Shown here one piece after another: positions 8,141 through 15,679 of a stretch of DNA of 33,178 bases. The notes under the pieces are model-generated. The model made no database searches, was not told the DNA's origin, and worked only from the letters and a program-made list of their open reading frames with translations. The position numbers and the translations under genes were made by a program. The stretch comes from Syntrophobacterales bacterium. GTDB taxonomy: Bacteria > Desulfobacterota > Desulfobaccia > Desulfobaccales > 0-14-0-80-60-11. The number at the start of each line of letters is the position of its first letter. The first letter of the stretch is position 1. Location: positions 1-33,178 of the forward strand of contig JAGVAH010000097.1 in assembly GCA_020060385.1 (NCBI GenBank). Reading direction: 5' to 3'.

Positions 8141-8170
8141 ATAAAATAAGGTGCAAATGCACCTTGTCAA
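8141..8170 (-). promoter_or_regulatory. Promoter with palindromic operator in its spacer
   Basis: Reading leftward, a consensus TTGACA -35 box (8170-8165) is followed by the perfect palindrome AAGGTGCA-TT-TGCACCTT (8165-8148). A -10-like TATTTT (8148-8143) or TTTTAT (8146-8141) comes next. The palindrome fills the spacer exactly, so a bound dimeric regulator would cover RNA polymerase's site. The regulated gene is the Cys-repeat protein. Confidence 0.6.
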
Positions 8171-8230
8171 TCCTGGGGAGGAATTTTTATCCCCAACCGT
8201 GACCTCAGCGAAAATCCTCTAACTGGTAAT

Positions 8231-8392
8231 ACTGAGGGAGCGGGGCGACCGAAGAATCCAGAAGCTATTGCAAAACCGCCTTATCTGCCAATTTGTCATT
8301 CTGAGCCAACCGAAGAATCTAGTAATTTCAATGACTAGACCCTTCGCCTGCGGCTCAGGGTGACAGGGAAAATAGGTTTTGCAATAGCTTCT
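8231..8392. repeat. MITE-like composite repeat with 18-bp terminal inverted repeats
   Basis: A perfect 18-bp inverted repeat (AGAAGCTATTGCAAAACC at 8260-8277 and its complement at 8375-8392) encloses an inner hairpin. The inner arms are TGTCATTCTGAGCC (8296-8309) and GGCTCAGGGTGACA (8351-8364). The part 8231-8259 matches the GAGGGAGCG...GACCGAAGAATC repeat also found at 30942-31033. No protein is encoded; it occupies most of the gap between the Cys-repeat gene and the carboxypeptidase. Confidence 0.7.
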
Positions 8393-8454
8393 ATTAGTCA
8401 CCAATTAATAAGAGATTCTTGTATGTTATAGTTTTTGCCAAAAGTTCTTTCCTC

Positions 8455-8503
8455 CTATCCCCTCTCCCCCAGCGGGGGGGAGAAGGTTAGGGTGAGGGGG
8501 GGC
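8455..8503. repeat. C-rich/G-rich hairpin repeat after the LD-carboxypeptidase gene
   Basis: CTCTCCCCC (8463-8471) pairs with GGGGGGGAGA-type sequence at 8475-8484, followed by the GAAGGTTAGGGTGAGGGGG words of a common intergenic repeat. Lying about 40-90 bases past the carboxypeptidase stop, it may also serve as its terminator on the minus strand. Confidence 0.5.
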
Positions 8504-8545
8504 GGTGGGAGCGACCCTGGCGTTTCCCACCAGCAGGAAGGGGGA

Positions 8546-9535
8546 TCAGGGGGCCAGGGAGAGGCTGCCCGCCCGGGCGTCCACCCGGGCCCACACCCCC
8601 AGGGGCAGGGTATGGTTGTCCGGCTGGTGGCCCACGGGCAGACCCGCCAGGACCGGCACGCTAAGGGGCGCCAGGGCCGCGGCCAGAACTTCCCAGAGGT
8701 TGTCCCGGTCACTGCCGCTGCCGGTGAACGCGCCCAGAACCACCCCGTGAACCCCCTCCAGGGCCCCGGCCAGGAGCAGGTGGTGGAGCAAACGGTCCAG
8801 GCGGTACAGGGCTTCGTTGTGGTCCTCCAGGAAAAGGATATGCCCTTGGAAGCGGGGAGAAAAGGGGGTGCCCAGGAGATGGCAGAGGGTGGTGAGATTG
8901 CCTCCGGCCAGGATCCCTGCCCCGGTTCCCGGCAAAAGCGGGGTCAAATCCGGGAAGGTGACGGTTTGGGGCCCCGGGGCGGTGAGCCAATACAAAAAAC
9001 TCTCCCGAGCCTCCGGGGTCAATACCGGCAAATGGGCCACGGTGGGGCCGTGAAAGGTCACCAGGCCCAGGTCCCGGTGCAGATGCCAGAGGAGATTGGT
9101 GAGATCGCTGAAGCCCACCAGGCGCTTGGGCTGCGCCCCCAGGGCGGGCAAGTCCAGGAAGGGGAGGACCTTGAGGGAGCCGTAGCCCCCCCGGGCCCCG
9201 ATGATGGCCTTCACCTCCGGCTCCCGCCAGACCTCCAGGAACCTCCGGGCCAACTCCCGGTCCGTCTCCCGGCCCCAGGCCCGGGTCTGGAAGACCTCCG
9301 GCCCGCAGACCACTTTAAAGCCCCATTCCTTAAGGATGGCCACCCCCGCGTCCCAGTCCCGCCGGGACACCGGGCTGGCGGGCGCGGCCACGGCCACCGC
9401 CTCCCCGGGGGCCACCGGCGGCGGCCAGAGGCAGGACGTTGCCGGGGTTAAGGGCCGGGCCGGGGAAAGGCGCTGCCTCTGGGGCCTGCGGCCAGCCCGG
9501 CCTGGGTCCGGGGGATCTTGGGAAGAAGGGGACAT
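8546..9535 (-). CDS. LD-carboxypeptidase (peptidase family S66, LdcA-like)
   Basis: This enzyme trims the terminal D-Ala from muropeptide tetrapeptides during murein recycling; the relative MccF hydrolyses a toxic peptide-nucleotide. The serine-protease triad of the family is visible: Ser143 in GFSD, Glu237 in FLEDHNEA and His303 in PVGHQPDNHTLPLG. The sheet motif AIIGARGGYGS (110-120) is also present. From the ATG at 9535 the protein has 329 residues, including an odd Pro/Arg-rich N-terminus of about 40 residues before the normal fold begins at VAPGEAVAVAAPAS. A GTG at 9415 would remove this and could be the true start. An in-frame extension further upstream would overlap the divergent gene and is unlikely. 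No signal peptide is seen, so a cytoplasmic recycling role fits. Confidence 0.9.
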   Translation of the reverse strand: MSPSSQDPPDPGRAGRRPQRQRLSPARPLTPATSCLWPPPVAPGEAVAVAAPASPVSRRDWDAGVAILKEWGFKVVCGPEVFQTRAWGRETDRELARRFLEVWREPEVKAIIGARGGYGSLKVLPFLDLPALGAQPKRLVGFSDLTNLLWHLHRDLGLVTFHGPTVAHLPVLTPEARESFLYWLTAPGPQTVTFPDLTPLLPGTGAGILAGGNLTTLCHLLGTPFSPRFQGHILFLEDHNEALYRLDRLLHHLLLAGALEGVHGVVLGAFTGSGSDRDNLWEVLAAALAPLSVPVLAGLPVGHQPDNHTLPLGVWARVDARAGSLSLAP

Positions 9536-9586
9536 ATGTCTAAAGATTAACCGCTTCTTAGGCGGATAACAAATAATCTCTTTCAC

Positions 9587-11209
9587 ATGTCTAATATTTT
9601 GCCTTATAATACAAGGGCACTTGTACTGTTCCCCAAGAGGGCGGTTCTCCGAACGTTGCAGCGGCAGTGGCCTCAAATACCTGGCCGATATCTAGTCGGT
9701 GTGGCCTTGCTCGTTATTTTCGGGCTGGCGGTCTTTTTCCGCGTCTACGACCTGGGAGGCCGGGACCTGTGGATCGACGAGGCCTGGGTGGCCCTGGCCG
9801 CTCTGCAAGACACGCCGCGAACGGCCCTGGCCGCCAGCCAATCCACCCCGCCCCTGTACCTCCTCACCGTCTGGGCCCTGGCCCAGGTCGGCGGCAATAC
9901 TGAAGCAGTCTTACGTTCCCTCTCCCTCTTCTTCGGCCTGGGGACCCTGGCCCTGTTCTGGCCTTTGGCCCGGTCCCTGACCTCCCTGCCCGCCTCTCTT
10001 TTGGCCCTGGCCCTGGTGGGCTTTTCCCCCATCATGGTCTATTTCTCCAAGGAGTTGAAGCAGTATAGCGGCGACGCCTTTTTCGGGGTGCTCATCTTTT
10101 TCCTGATGGAGCGGCTTCAGGCCCGGGAGAGCAAATGGGCCTGGCCGGCCCTGGCCCTGGCCGGCACCCTGGGGTTGGGGTTTTCCCATACCCTGGTCTT
10201 CATCCTGCCCGTGGCCCTGGCCGGATTGTGGTTTATCCTTCCCGCCCGGCGGGGAGGGGTGGCCCTGTTGGGGGGCGTCTGGGCCGGGGCCTTTATCGCG
10301 GGTTACTTCTTGTTTTTCCGGCGGCAAGTGGACCCGGAACTGGTGGCCTATTGGGCCCAGGATTTCCCGGATTTTTCCAGCCTGGCTGCTTTTCTCTGGT
10401 GGCTGGGGACAGCCCTGTACCGCTATTTCCGGTATTTTTTCGGAGTATGGGGGGTGTATTGGGGCCTGCCCCTGTTAACGGCCGGCATCCTGGCTTTAAG
10501 GAAGCAGGGCTCCAGCCGGGCCGGGCTCTATCTGGGGGGGCCGCTGCTCCTGGCCCTGGGTGCCGCGGCCTTGCACCGCTACCCCTTTATGGGCCATTAC
10601 GGGGGCAACCGCCTGATGCTCTTCAGCGCACCGCTGCTCTACCTGGTGGCCGGGGCGGGGCTGATGGCTATTCTCACCTGGCTGTGGCAAAAACGGCAGA
10701 GAGTAGCGGCCCTGGCCCTCACCGGCCTGATCCTCCTGGCCCTCAACCCCGCGGACCTGGTCCGGGAAAACCTTTATCCCCAATACAACCGGGAAGAGAT
10801 CCAGCCCCTGGTGGACCACCTGCAAAGCCGGCTTCGGCCCCGGGACTGGGTCTATGTCTATTATTTCGCCATCCCGCCCTTTAAGTACTATTTTCAAGGC
10901 TCCGGAAACCGGGTCTGCTGGGGAAAATCCTGCGGAGAGAAGGATTTGACGGTAACGGCCGCGGGCAGCGGCCCACCCCGGCGGCTGTGGCTCATTGCTT
11001 CCCATTTCCCTTCTTTGGAGAAAATGCGGGAATTTGCCGGGGGACTCCTGGGGCCCCAATGGCGGGAGACGGCCTGCCTGTCCCGGGTCAGCGCCGCGCT
11101 TTTTTGTTTCGAGTGGCAGGGACCGCAATTGGCTAAAAGCCGGACATCCCTTGGAGCACCTGGCGAATCCGGCCTTCCAGTTCCGTCACCCGGTAAGGCT
11201 TATAAATAA
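9587..11209 (+). CDS. Glycosyltransferase family 39 (PMT-type) membrane protein
   Basis: A 540-residue integral membrane glycosyltransferase that should use a polyprenyl-phosphate-linked sugar to modify a protein or envelope glycan. Typical family features are a short cytoplasmic N-terminus, TM1 at about 37-53, and the acidic motif FRVYDLGGRDLWIDEAW (about residues 49-65) in the first periplasmic loop, where an Asp-Glu pair is catalytic. About ten further hydrophobic segments run to residue 385, followed by a soluble periplasmic C-terminal part. The start lacks a clear ribosome-binding site. The last 77 bases overlap, tail to tail, the response regulator on the other strand. Acceptor and donor are unknown; no other glycan genes adjoin. 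Confidence 0.87.
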   Translation: MSNILPYNTRALVLFPKRAVLRTLQRQWPQIPGRYLVGVALLVIFGLAVFFRVYDLGGRDLWIDEAWVALAALQDTPRTALAASQSTPPLYLLTVWALAQVGGNTEAVLRSLSLFFGLGTLALFWPLARSLTSLPASLLALALVGFSPIMVYFSKELKQYSGDAFFGVLIFFLMERLQARESKWAWPALALAGTLGLGFSHTLVFILPVALAGLWFILPARRGGVALLGGVWAGAFIAGYFLFFRRQVDPELVAYWAQDFPDFSSLAAFLWWLGTALYRYFRYFFGVWGVYWGLPLLTAGILALRKQGSSRAGLYLGGPLLLALGAAALHRYPFMGHYGGNRLMLFSAPLLYLVAGAGLMAILTWLWQKRQRVAALALTGLILLALNPADLVRENLYPQYNREEIQPLVDHLQSRLRPRDWVYVYYFAIPPFKYYFQGSGNRVCWGKSCGEKDLTVTAAGSGPPRRLWLIASHFPSLEKMREFAGGLLGPQWRETACLSRVSAALFCFEWQGPQLAKSRTSLGAPGESGLPVPSPGKAYK

Positions 11210-11510
11210 AGCCCACGGCCCCCATCTCTCTGATCCGGGTGACGTCCTCGGCAGGAAAGAAGCCCGAAGCCACCAGCACCCGCACCTGGGCATCCAGGGC
11301 CCGAAGATCCTGGAGCACCTGCAGGCCGTCCCGGCCCGGCAGGTAATAGTCCAAAATCACCAAGTCCACCCGCCCCAGGCGCTGGAAGACGTCCAGGGCT
11401 TCCTGGCCATCTTGGGCCACCTCCACCTGATACCCCAGGTGTTCCAGGAGTTCCTTTCCCAGAGAGCGGATCAGGATATCATCGTCAACCAGCAGGATTA
11501 GCGGTGGCAT
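11133..11510 (-). CDS. Single-domain response regulator (CheY-like receiver)
   Basis: A 125-residue receiver with no output domain. Phosphorylation-site residues are all present: acidic pair Asp9/Asp10, phospho-acceptor Asp54 in VILDYYLPGRDG, Ser82 in VASGF, and Lys104 in YKPY. It presumably relays phosphate from a histidine kinase or signals by protein contact. No kinase is adjacent; the nearest is at 24-25.4 kb. The ribosome-binding site is poor (AAAAAG). Its 3' end overlaps the end of the glycosyltransferase gene by 77 bases on the opposite strand, so the two may interfere. It is not necessarily a chemotaxis CheY, although a chemoreceptor lies 4 kb away. Confidence 0.92.
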   Translation of the reverse strand: MPPLILLVDDDILIRSLGKELLEHLGYQVEVAQDGQEALDVFQRLGRVDLVILDYYLPGRDGLQVLQDLRALDAQVRVLVASGFFPAEDVTRIREMGAVGFIYKPYRVTELEGRIRQVLQGMSGF

Positions 11511-11557
11511 CTTTTTGTGGCTCCGAATGCAGATGGGGTTTTATAGCCGGTTGGCAG

Positions 11558-11905
11558 CTAACGATCCTGGTCTTTCCCTAACTCTTTGGCCCCCTGGCTG
11601 CCCACCCGGATACGCAGATTGCGGATGACTCCCGGACCCAGGGCCTTATCCAACTCCCCCAGGATTCCTGACCTCAAGAATTGCAGTTCCTGGCCCCAGG
11701 CCGGAGCGCTCACCTCCACCCAGAGTTCCCGGCGGCGGACCTCCAGGAGCCGGGTGTGGGGCAGGATCTCCGGGGGCACCACCGCCTCCCAGTACTGGCG
11801 GATCAAGCTGCGCTGGGCCAGGTCTTCCCAATCCCGGGGCTGCATCAGCCCCAGCAGGACCTCCCGGACGGCCAGGGGCCGGGCTAACGGCTGGCGCTTG
11901 GTCAT
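11558..11905 (-). CDS. DUF721/DciA-like protein
   Basis: A 115-residue basic protein with the DUF721 layout: an N-terminal helix with VREVLLGLMQ, then the conserved WEAVVPPEILPHTRLLEVRR and the LWVEVSAPAWGQELQFLRSGILGEL stretch leading to IRNLRIRVG. In bacteria without DnaC, DciA proteins of this family help load the replicative helicase DnaB; that role is from the family, not from this context. The ATG at 11905 is chosen because GAGGAGAGG lies just upstream. A start nine codons earlier would lie further inside the aminotransferase gene. It overlaps the end of that gene and is the last of a coupled leftward run. Confidence 0.82.
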   Translation of the reverse strand: MTKRQPLARPLAVREVLLGLMQPRDWEDLAQRSLIRQYWEAVVPPEILPHTRLLEVRRRELWVEVSAPAWGQELQFLRSGILGELDKALGPGVIRNLRIRVGSQGAKELGKDQDR

Positions 11906-11912
11906 CCTCTCC

Positions 11913-13085
11913 TCAACCCCGGGCCCGGGCAAAGCCCGGGGCCGCCCGCCGGATCACCTCCTCCGGCACGCAAAAGGCCAGGCGGAAATAGCCCGCCCGG
12001 CCGAAACCCCGGCCCGGCACGGCCAGAATGTTTTCTTCTTTCAGCCGGGCCACCAGGGCCAGGTCATCACCCCCGGGAGCCTTGGGGAAGAAGTAAAAGG
12101 CCCCCCGGGGCTTGACAAAATCATAGCCCGCCTGCTCCAGAACCTCGCTGAAGAGGTCCCGGCGCCGGGCATAATAACCCATGTCCACCGACACCTCCAA
12201 GAGATGGGCCACCACTCGCTGCATCAGGGCCGGGGCGTTGACGAACCCCAGGATACGGTTGGCCAGCACCATGCCCGCGAAGAGCTCGCCCCGTCCCGTG
12301 GCCCGGGGACTCACCGCCGCGTAGCCCAGGCGCTCCCCGGGAATGGAGAGGTCCTTGGAAAAGGAGGTGGCCAGGAGGGTGTTGGGGTAGGCGGCAAAGA
12401 TGCTGGGCAGGTCCAGGCCGTCGTAGACCAGGCGGCGGTAGGGCTCATCCGCCAACAGATAGACGGGCCGCCCGTGGCGGCCGGCGTGGTGGGTGAGGAA
12501 CCGCCCCAGCTCTTTTAAGGCCGCGGCCTCGTAAACCTGGCCCGTGGGGTTGTTGGGGGAGTTGATGATCACCACCCGGGTGCGGGGGCTCAGGGCCTGC
12601 TCCAGGCGGTGCAGGTCCAGCTGGAAGTGGGCGTCGGTCTCCACCACCCGGGTCGTGCCCCCGTGGTTGTCCACATAGAACAAGTATTCCGGGAAGAAGG
12701 GGGCCAGGACCACCACTTCGTCCCCGGGGTCCAGGAGGGCCTTGAGAATGATATTGATGGCCCCCCCCGCGCCGCAGGTGAGCACGATATCATCGGTCTT
12801 GAAGTCCAGATGGTGGACCTTGCTCAAATGATGGGCGATGGCCTGGCGGGCGGGGACCAGCCCGGCATTGGCCATGTAGATGTGGAGGCCGGGCCGGGTG
12901 TCTTGTGCGGCGGCCAGCAATTCTTTTTTGAACTCCGGGGGAGGCTCCAGGTCCGGGTTCCCCAGGGTGAAGTCAAAAACCTGGTCCGGCCCTAGCTTGG
13001 CCTTGAGTTCCGCGCCCTCTTCGAACATGCGCCGAATCCAGGAAGAGCCCTCCAGGGCTTGTTTGATGCGGTTGGAGACCGTCAT
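11913..13085 (-). CDS. Pyridoxal-phosphate aminotransferase, class I/II
   Basis: A 390-residue fold-type I aminotransferase that moves an amino group between an amino acid and a 2-oxo acid. Visible motifs: GNPDLEPP near 42-49 (substrate Arg-binding N-terminal segment), NSPNNPTG (175-182), ADEPY with Asp213 (212-216) pairing with the cofactor nitrogen, the PLP lysine Lys244 in SFSKDLSIPGERLGY, and FRLAFCVPEE near the end with the carboxylate-binding Arg. Substrate is not clear; aspartate, alanine or a branched-chain acid are all possible. It starts within the last four bases of the threonine ammonia-lyase gene, so the two are translationally coupled. This suggests a link to 2-oxobutanoate or isoleucine metabolism, by context only. 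Confidence 0.9.
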   Translation of the reverse strand: MTVSNRIKQALEGSSWIRRMFEEGAELKAKLGPDQVFDFTLGNPDLEPPPEFKKELLAAAQDTRPGLHIYMANAGLVPARQAIAHHLSKVHHLDFKTDDIVLTCGAGGAINIILKALLDPGDEVVVLAPFFPEYLFYVDNHGGTTRVVETDAHFQLDLHRLEQALSPRTRVVIINSPNNPTGQVYEAAALKELGRFLTHHAGRHGRPVYLLADEPYRRLVYDGLDLPSIFAAYPNTLLATSFSKDLSIPGERLGYAAVSPRATGRGELFAGMVLANRILGFVNAPALMQRVVAHLLEVSVDMGYYARRRDLFSEVLEQAGYDFVKPRGAFYFFPKAPGGDDLALVARLKEENILAVPGRGFGRAGYFRLAFCVPEEVIRRAAPGFARARG

Positions 13086-14371
13086 ATGGGCAGTTTCCTG
13101 TCTCCCGTTTTCTTGGCTTTGGATATGGAAAATTGACTGCTGCTGGCCGCCAGCTTGATTTGGGGCTTCTCTTCCACCTGGTAACCCGCGTCCCGCAAGG
13201 CCCAGAGCACCGCTTCCCCGTGCTGCCGGTCCCGGGTCTCCAGGCTCAACTCCACCCTAGTATAGTCCAAAGGCAGCTCCGGGGCCAGCCGATCGTGAAA
13301 GAGATGCAAAATATTGGCCCCTTCCTCCCCCAAAAGGGTGGCCAGACGCCCCAGGGCCCCGGGCTTATCCGGCAAGGTCACCCGCAGGCTCCAGAGACGG
13401 CGGCTCTCCAGCAAGGCCCGGGGCAGCACCCTTTCCAGTACCGGAATATCGATGTTGCCCCCGCTAACCACCAGGACCACCCGCTTCCCCAGGTCCCGGG
13501 ACTTGAGGGGGAAGAGAAAACCGGCAGTGGTCACCGCGCCGGCCCCTTCCGCCAACACCTTCTTGCCTTCCAGGAGGAACAACAGGGCTTGGGCGATTTC
13601 CATCTCCCGGACCAACACCACTTCCTGGAGATATTGTTGCAGGTAGGGAAAGGTGCGGCTCCCCACCATGGGCACCTGAATGCCGTCGGCCATGGTGGGC
13701 CGGGCGGGCTCCGGGGTGGGGCCGCCCCGCTTCAGGGCCACGGCCAGAGAAGGCACCTGGGAAGTCTGGACGCCGATGACGGCCACCTCGGGTTTCCGGG
13801 ATTTCAGGGCCAGGGCCGTGCCCGCGGCCAGGCCGCCGCCGCCCACGGGAAGGAGCACGGTGTCCACTGCCGGCAGGTCCTCCAGGATCTCCAGGCCCAG
13901 GGTGCCCTGCCCGGCCATCACCTCCGGATCGTCATAGGGATGAATGAAGATGTAGCCTTGAGCCGTCAGTTCCCGGGCCTTTTCCAGGGCCTCGGAGAGG
14001 TCCCGGCCGTGGAGGATCACCTCCGCGCCGTAGCTGCTGGTGGCCATCTGCTTGGAAATGGAGGCCCCCAGGGGCATGACGATGGTGGCGGGAAGCCCCA
14101 GAGCAGTCGCGGCAAAGGCCACGCCCTGGGCGTGATTGCCCGCGGACGCGGCCACCACCCGCTCCCCCTCGCCCCGCTGCTTCAGGAGGATGAGGCGGTT
14201 CAGCGCCCCCCTCAGCTTAAAGGAGCCGGTGGTCTGGAGATTTTCCAGCTTCAGGAAGACTTCCCGGCCGCTGGCTTGGCTCAAGGTGCGGGAGTAGACC
14301 AGGGGGGTGTGTTGCACCACCCCCCGCACCCGCTCTTGTGCGGCCTCGATGTCCGATAAGGTAATGGTCAT
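13082..14371 (-). CDS. ilvA: Threonine ammonia-lyase with C-terminal ACT domain
   Basis: A 429-residue PLP enzyme converting L-threonine to 2-oxobutanoate and ammonia, the entry to isoleucine synthesis. The catalytic part runs to about residue 320: Lys52 in TTGSFKLRGALNRL forms the internal aldimine, AGNHAQGVA is the substrate loop, and PVGGGGLAAG (about 176-185) is the phosphate-binding glycine loop. A single ACT domain follows (LRVTLPDKPGALGRLATLL onward), the likely site of feedback by an amino acid. The single-ACT form of this length is common outside the enteric bacteria and is often labelled IlvA or TdcB-like, so a degradative role is not excluded. The following aminotransferase overlaps it by four bases. 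A hairpin sits just upstream (14384-14412). Confidence 0.93.
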   Translation of the reverse strand: MTITLSDIEAAQERVRGVVQHTPLVYSRTLSQASGREVFLKLENLQTTGSFKLRGALNRLILLKQRGEGERVVAASAGNHAQGVAFAATALGLPATIVMPLGASISKQMATSSYGAEVILHGRDLSEALEKARELTAQGYIFIHPYDDPEVMAGQGTLGLEILEDLPAVDTVLLPVGGGGLAAGTALALKSRKPEVAVIGVQTSQVPSLAVALKRGGPTPEPARPTMADGIQVPMVGSRTFPYLQQYLQEVVLVREMEIAQALLFLLEGKKVLAEGAGAVTTAGFLFPLKSRDLGKRVVLVVSGGNIDIPVLERVLPRALLESRRLWSLRVTLPDKPGALGRLATLLGEEGANILHLFHDRLAPELPLDYTRVELSLETRDRQHGEAVLWALRDAGYQVEEKPQIKLAASSSQFSISKAKKTGDRKLPI

Positions 14372-14383
14372 AACAAAATCATC

Positions 14384-14412
14384 GCGGTCTCCACCTAAAA
14401 GGAGGAGACCGC
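14384..14412 (-). terminator. Hairpin between the secreted-protein gene and ilvA
   Basis: Arms GCGGTCTCC (14384-14392) and GGAGACCGC (14404-14412) are perfectly complementary around an 11-base loop. Read leftward it follows the stop of the secreted protein, with a weak T-rich run (ATGATTTTGTT) after it. It could terminate that gene or attenuate entry into ilvA. Confidence 0.5.
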
Positions 14413-14425
14413 GGCAATTATCCCT

Positions 14426-15109
14426 TTAACGTTGGAACCTGATGGAATCGATGAGCCGCTGCATCTCCGCGCGGTTGGCGTTGAAATCCTTGGGTTCGCT
14501 ATGGGCCATAAAGCTGTACATATAATTCTGGCCGTCATAGCACTGCCACTGGATGCGTTGGAAGCCCCCCGAGCCCTTCTCTGCGGTCTCGATAGTCTCC
14601 CAGCCGATGATCCCTTCCTTGCCCTTGCCGCCCTGGTCCCGGCGCTTCACCGACAGATACTTGCCGATGCTCTTTTCTTCCATGGCCTGCTTGTAAGAGG
14701 CGTCCACCGAGGCCTTCCTGGGGAAGCTGGGCACCATCTGGGTCCAATGGATGTTGAAGCCGCAGGTGGTCCCGGGTTTCATGAAGATGATGTTGGTTCT
14801 TTCGGCATTGCCGGTGGGGTCCCCCCGCTCCAGGCGCCAGCCCGCGGGGATGGTGTAGGAGAATTTCCGGACTTTGTTCTGGTAGGTCACGGGGGAGGTG
14901 GACACCCCGGTTTTGGTGTCGCTCATGGACGCCGAACCTTCGTAGGCCTTGGTCGCCGGTTGCTGTGGTGACGGTTGCTTCTCCGCTTCCTTGGCCCGGC
15001 GCAAGGCATCCGCGCCGCTTTGAATGGCCCCCCACTGAGCCCAGCCGGGGGGCAAGGCCCATAAACCAACCAGGGTCAAAATACCTAAGGTCCAGATTAC
15101 CTTCCGCAT
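14426..15109 (-). CDS. Secreted hypothetical protein
   Basis: A 227-residue protein with a clear Sec signal peptide: basic MRK, a hydrophobic core to about residue 20, and likely cleavage after GWAQ (about residue 25). A low-complexity linker with Pro, Gln and Ser (about 45-75) leads to a single globular domain of about 150 residues beginning KFSYTIPAGWRLERGD. This opening, and the end EMQRLIDSIRF, resemble the PsbP/DUF1795-like fold (YxIPxGW at the start and a final helix LxxxxxSIRF). No catalytic residues are recognisable. The ribosome-binding site is excellent (AAGGAGGAG before the ATG). It is probably exported to the periplasm; function unknown. Confidence 0.75.
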   Translation of the reverse strand: MRKVIWTLGILTLVGLWALPPGWAQWGAIQSGADALRRAKEAEKQPSPQQPATKAYEGSASMSDTKTGVSTSPVTYQNKVRKFSYTIPAGWRLERGDPTGNAERTNIIFMKPGTTCGFNIHWTQMVPSFPRKASVDASYKQAMEEKSIGKYLSVKRRDQGGKGKEGIIGWETIETAEKGSGGFQRIQWQCYDGQNYMYSFMAHSEPKDFNANRAEMQRLIDSIRFQR

Positions 15110-15152
15110 GTTGCTCCTCCTTAATTATTGACGTTGATAAGATCAGGGAGTC

Positions 15153-15590
15153 TCAGGCACTCTGGGCCTTGCGCCAGCCCGCGGCCTTGAGCTCCGCCAC
15201 ATGCCTCAGCCATTCGCCCTTCATGGCTTCAAGATACCGGGCCAGGTCTTGCTCAATGAGGGGGGCCAGCCGCCGGTGCAAGGCGGCGTTCATCTCCTGG
15301 TCTCCAGGAGACAGCCCCTGCCAGCTCAGGTAGCCTTCATCAAAGAGAAATTCCGGGGTGGCCGGGCCTTTTAAGCCCTGCTGCCGCAGTAATGCTTGAG
15401 CTCCGGGAATATCATACTCCAGTATCCAGCCGCAGTCCCGGAGCATGATGGCTTCATCCCAAAGCGCCCGGTCCTGGCAGAGGGGACAGTAAAGATTAAG
15501 GAGGATTTCCGGATAGAGGAGGTTATCCCGAAAAAGGAGAAAGGCCGAATTCCGGCCGCAGCGGCAAAAGCGGCGTTCATTCCTGCACAT
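15153..15590 (-). CDS. Hypothetical Cys-rich (zinc-ribbon-like) protein
   Basis: A 145-residue protein I do not recognise. The N-terminal part has Cys2, Cys9, Cys11 and then the CPLC pair Cys35/Cys38, suggesting one zinc site that brings CRC and CPLC together. The rest is helical and charged, rich in Leu, Ala, Glu and Arg, without membrane segments. AGGAG lies about 10 bases before the ATG at 15588-15590, supporting this start. It is 43 bases upstream of the secreted protein gene on the same strand, so both may share a transcript, although the secreted protein has its own strong ribosome-binding site. It is divergent from the glycosylase-like gene. Confidence 0.65.
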   Translation of the reverse strand: MCRNERRFCRCGRNSAFLLFRDNLLYPEILLNLYCPLCQDRALWDEAIMLRDCGWILEYDIPGAQALLRQQGLKGPATPEFLFDEGYLSWQGLSPGDQEMNAALHRRLAPLIEQDLARYLEAMKGEWLRHVAELKAAGWRKAQSA

Positions 15591-15679
15591 GGCTTCATCT
15601 CCTGAAGGGTGCTACTCCAAAATACTAGGTTTCGGTTATAATAGCAATATTCTTAAACTTTTTACAAAGGAATAAAATC

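Noticed and set aside
8435-9451. A 338-codon frame on the plus strand opposite the LD-carboxypeptidase
   Set aside because: Antisense shadow; it begins inside the intergenic repeat and is Gly/Pro/Gln-rich without motifs, while the opposite strand has a full catalytic triad.
13133-14359. A 408-codon frame on the plus strand opposite ilvA
   Set aside because: Antisense shadow of a well-conserved threonine ammonia-lyase; the product is low complexity.
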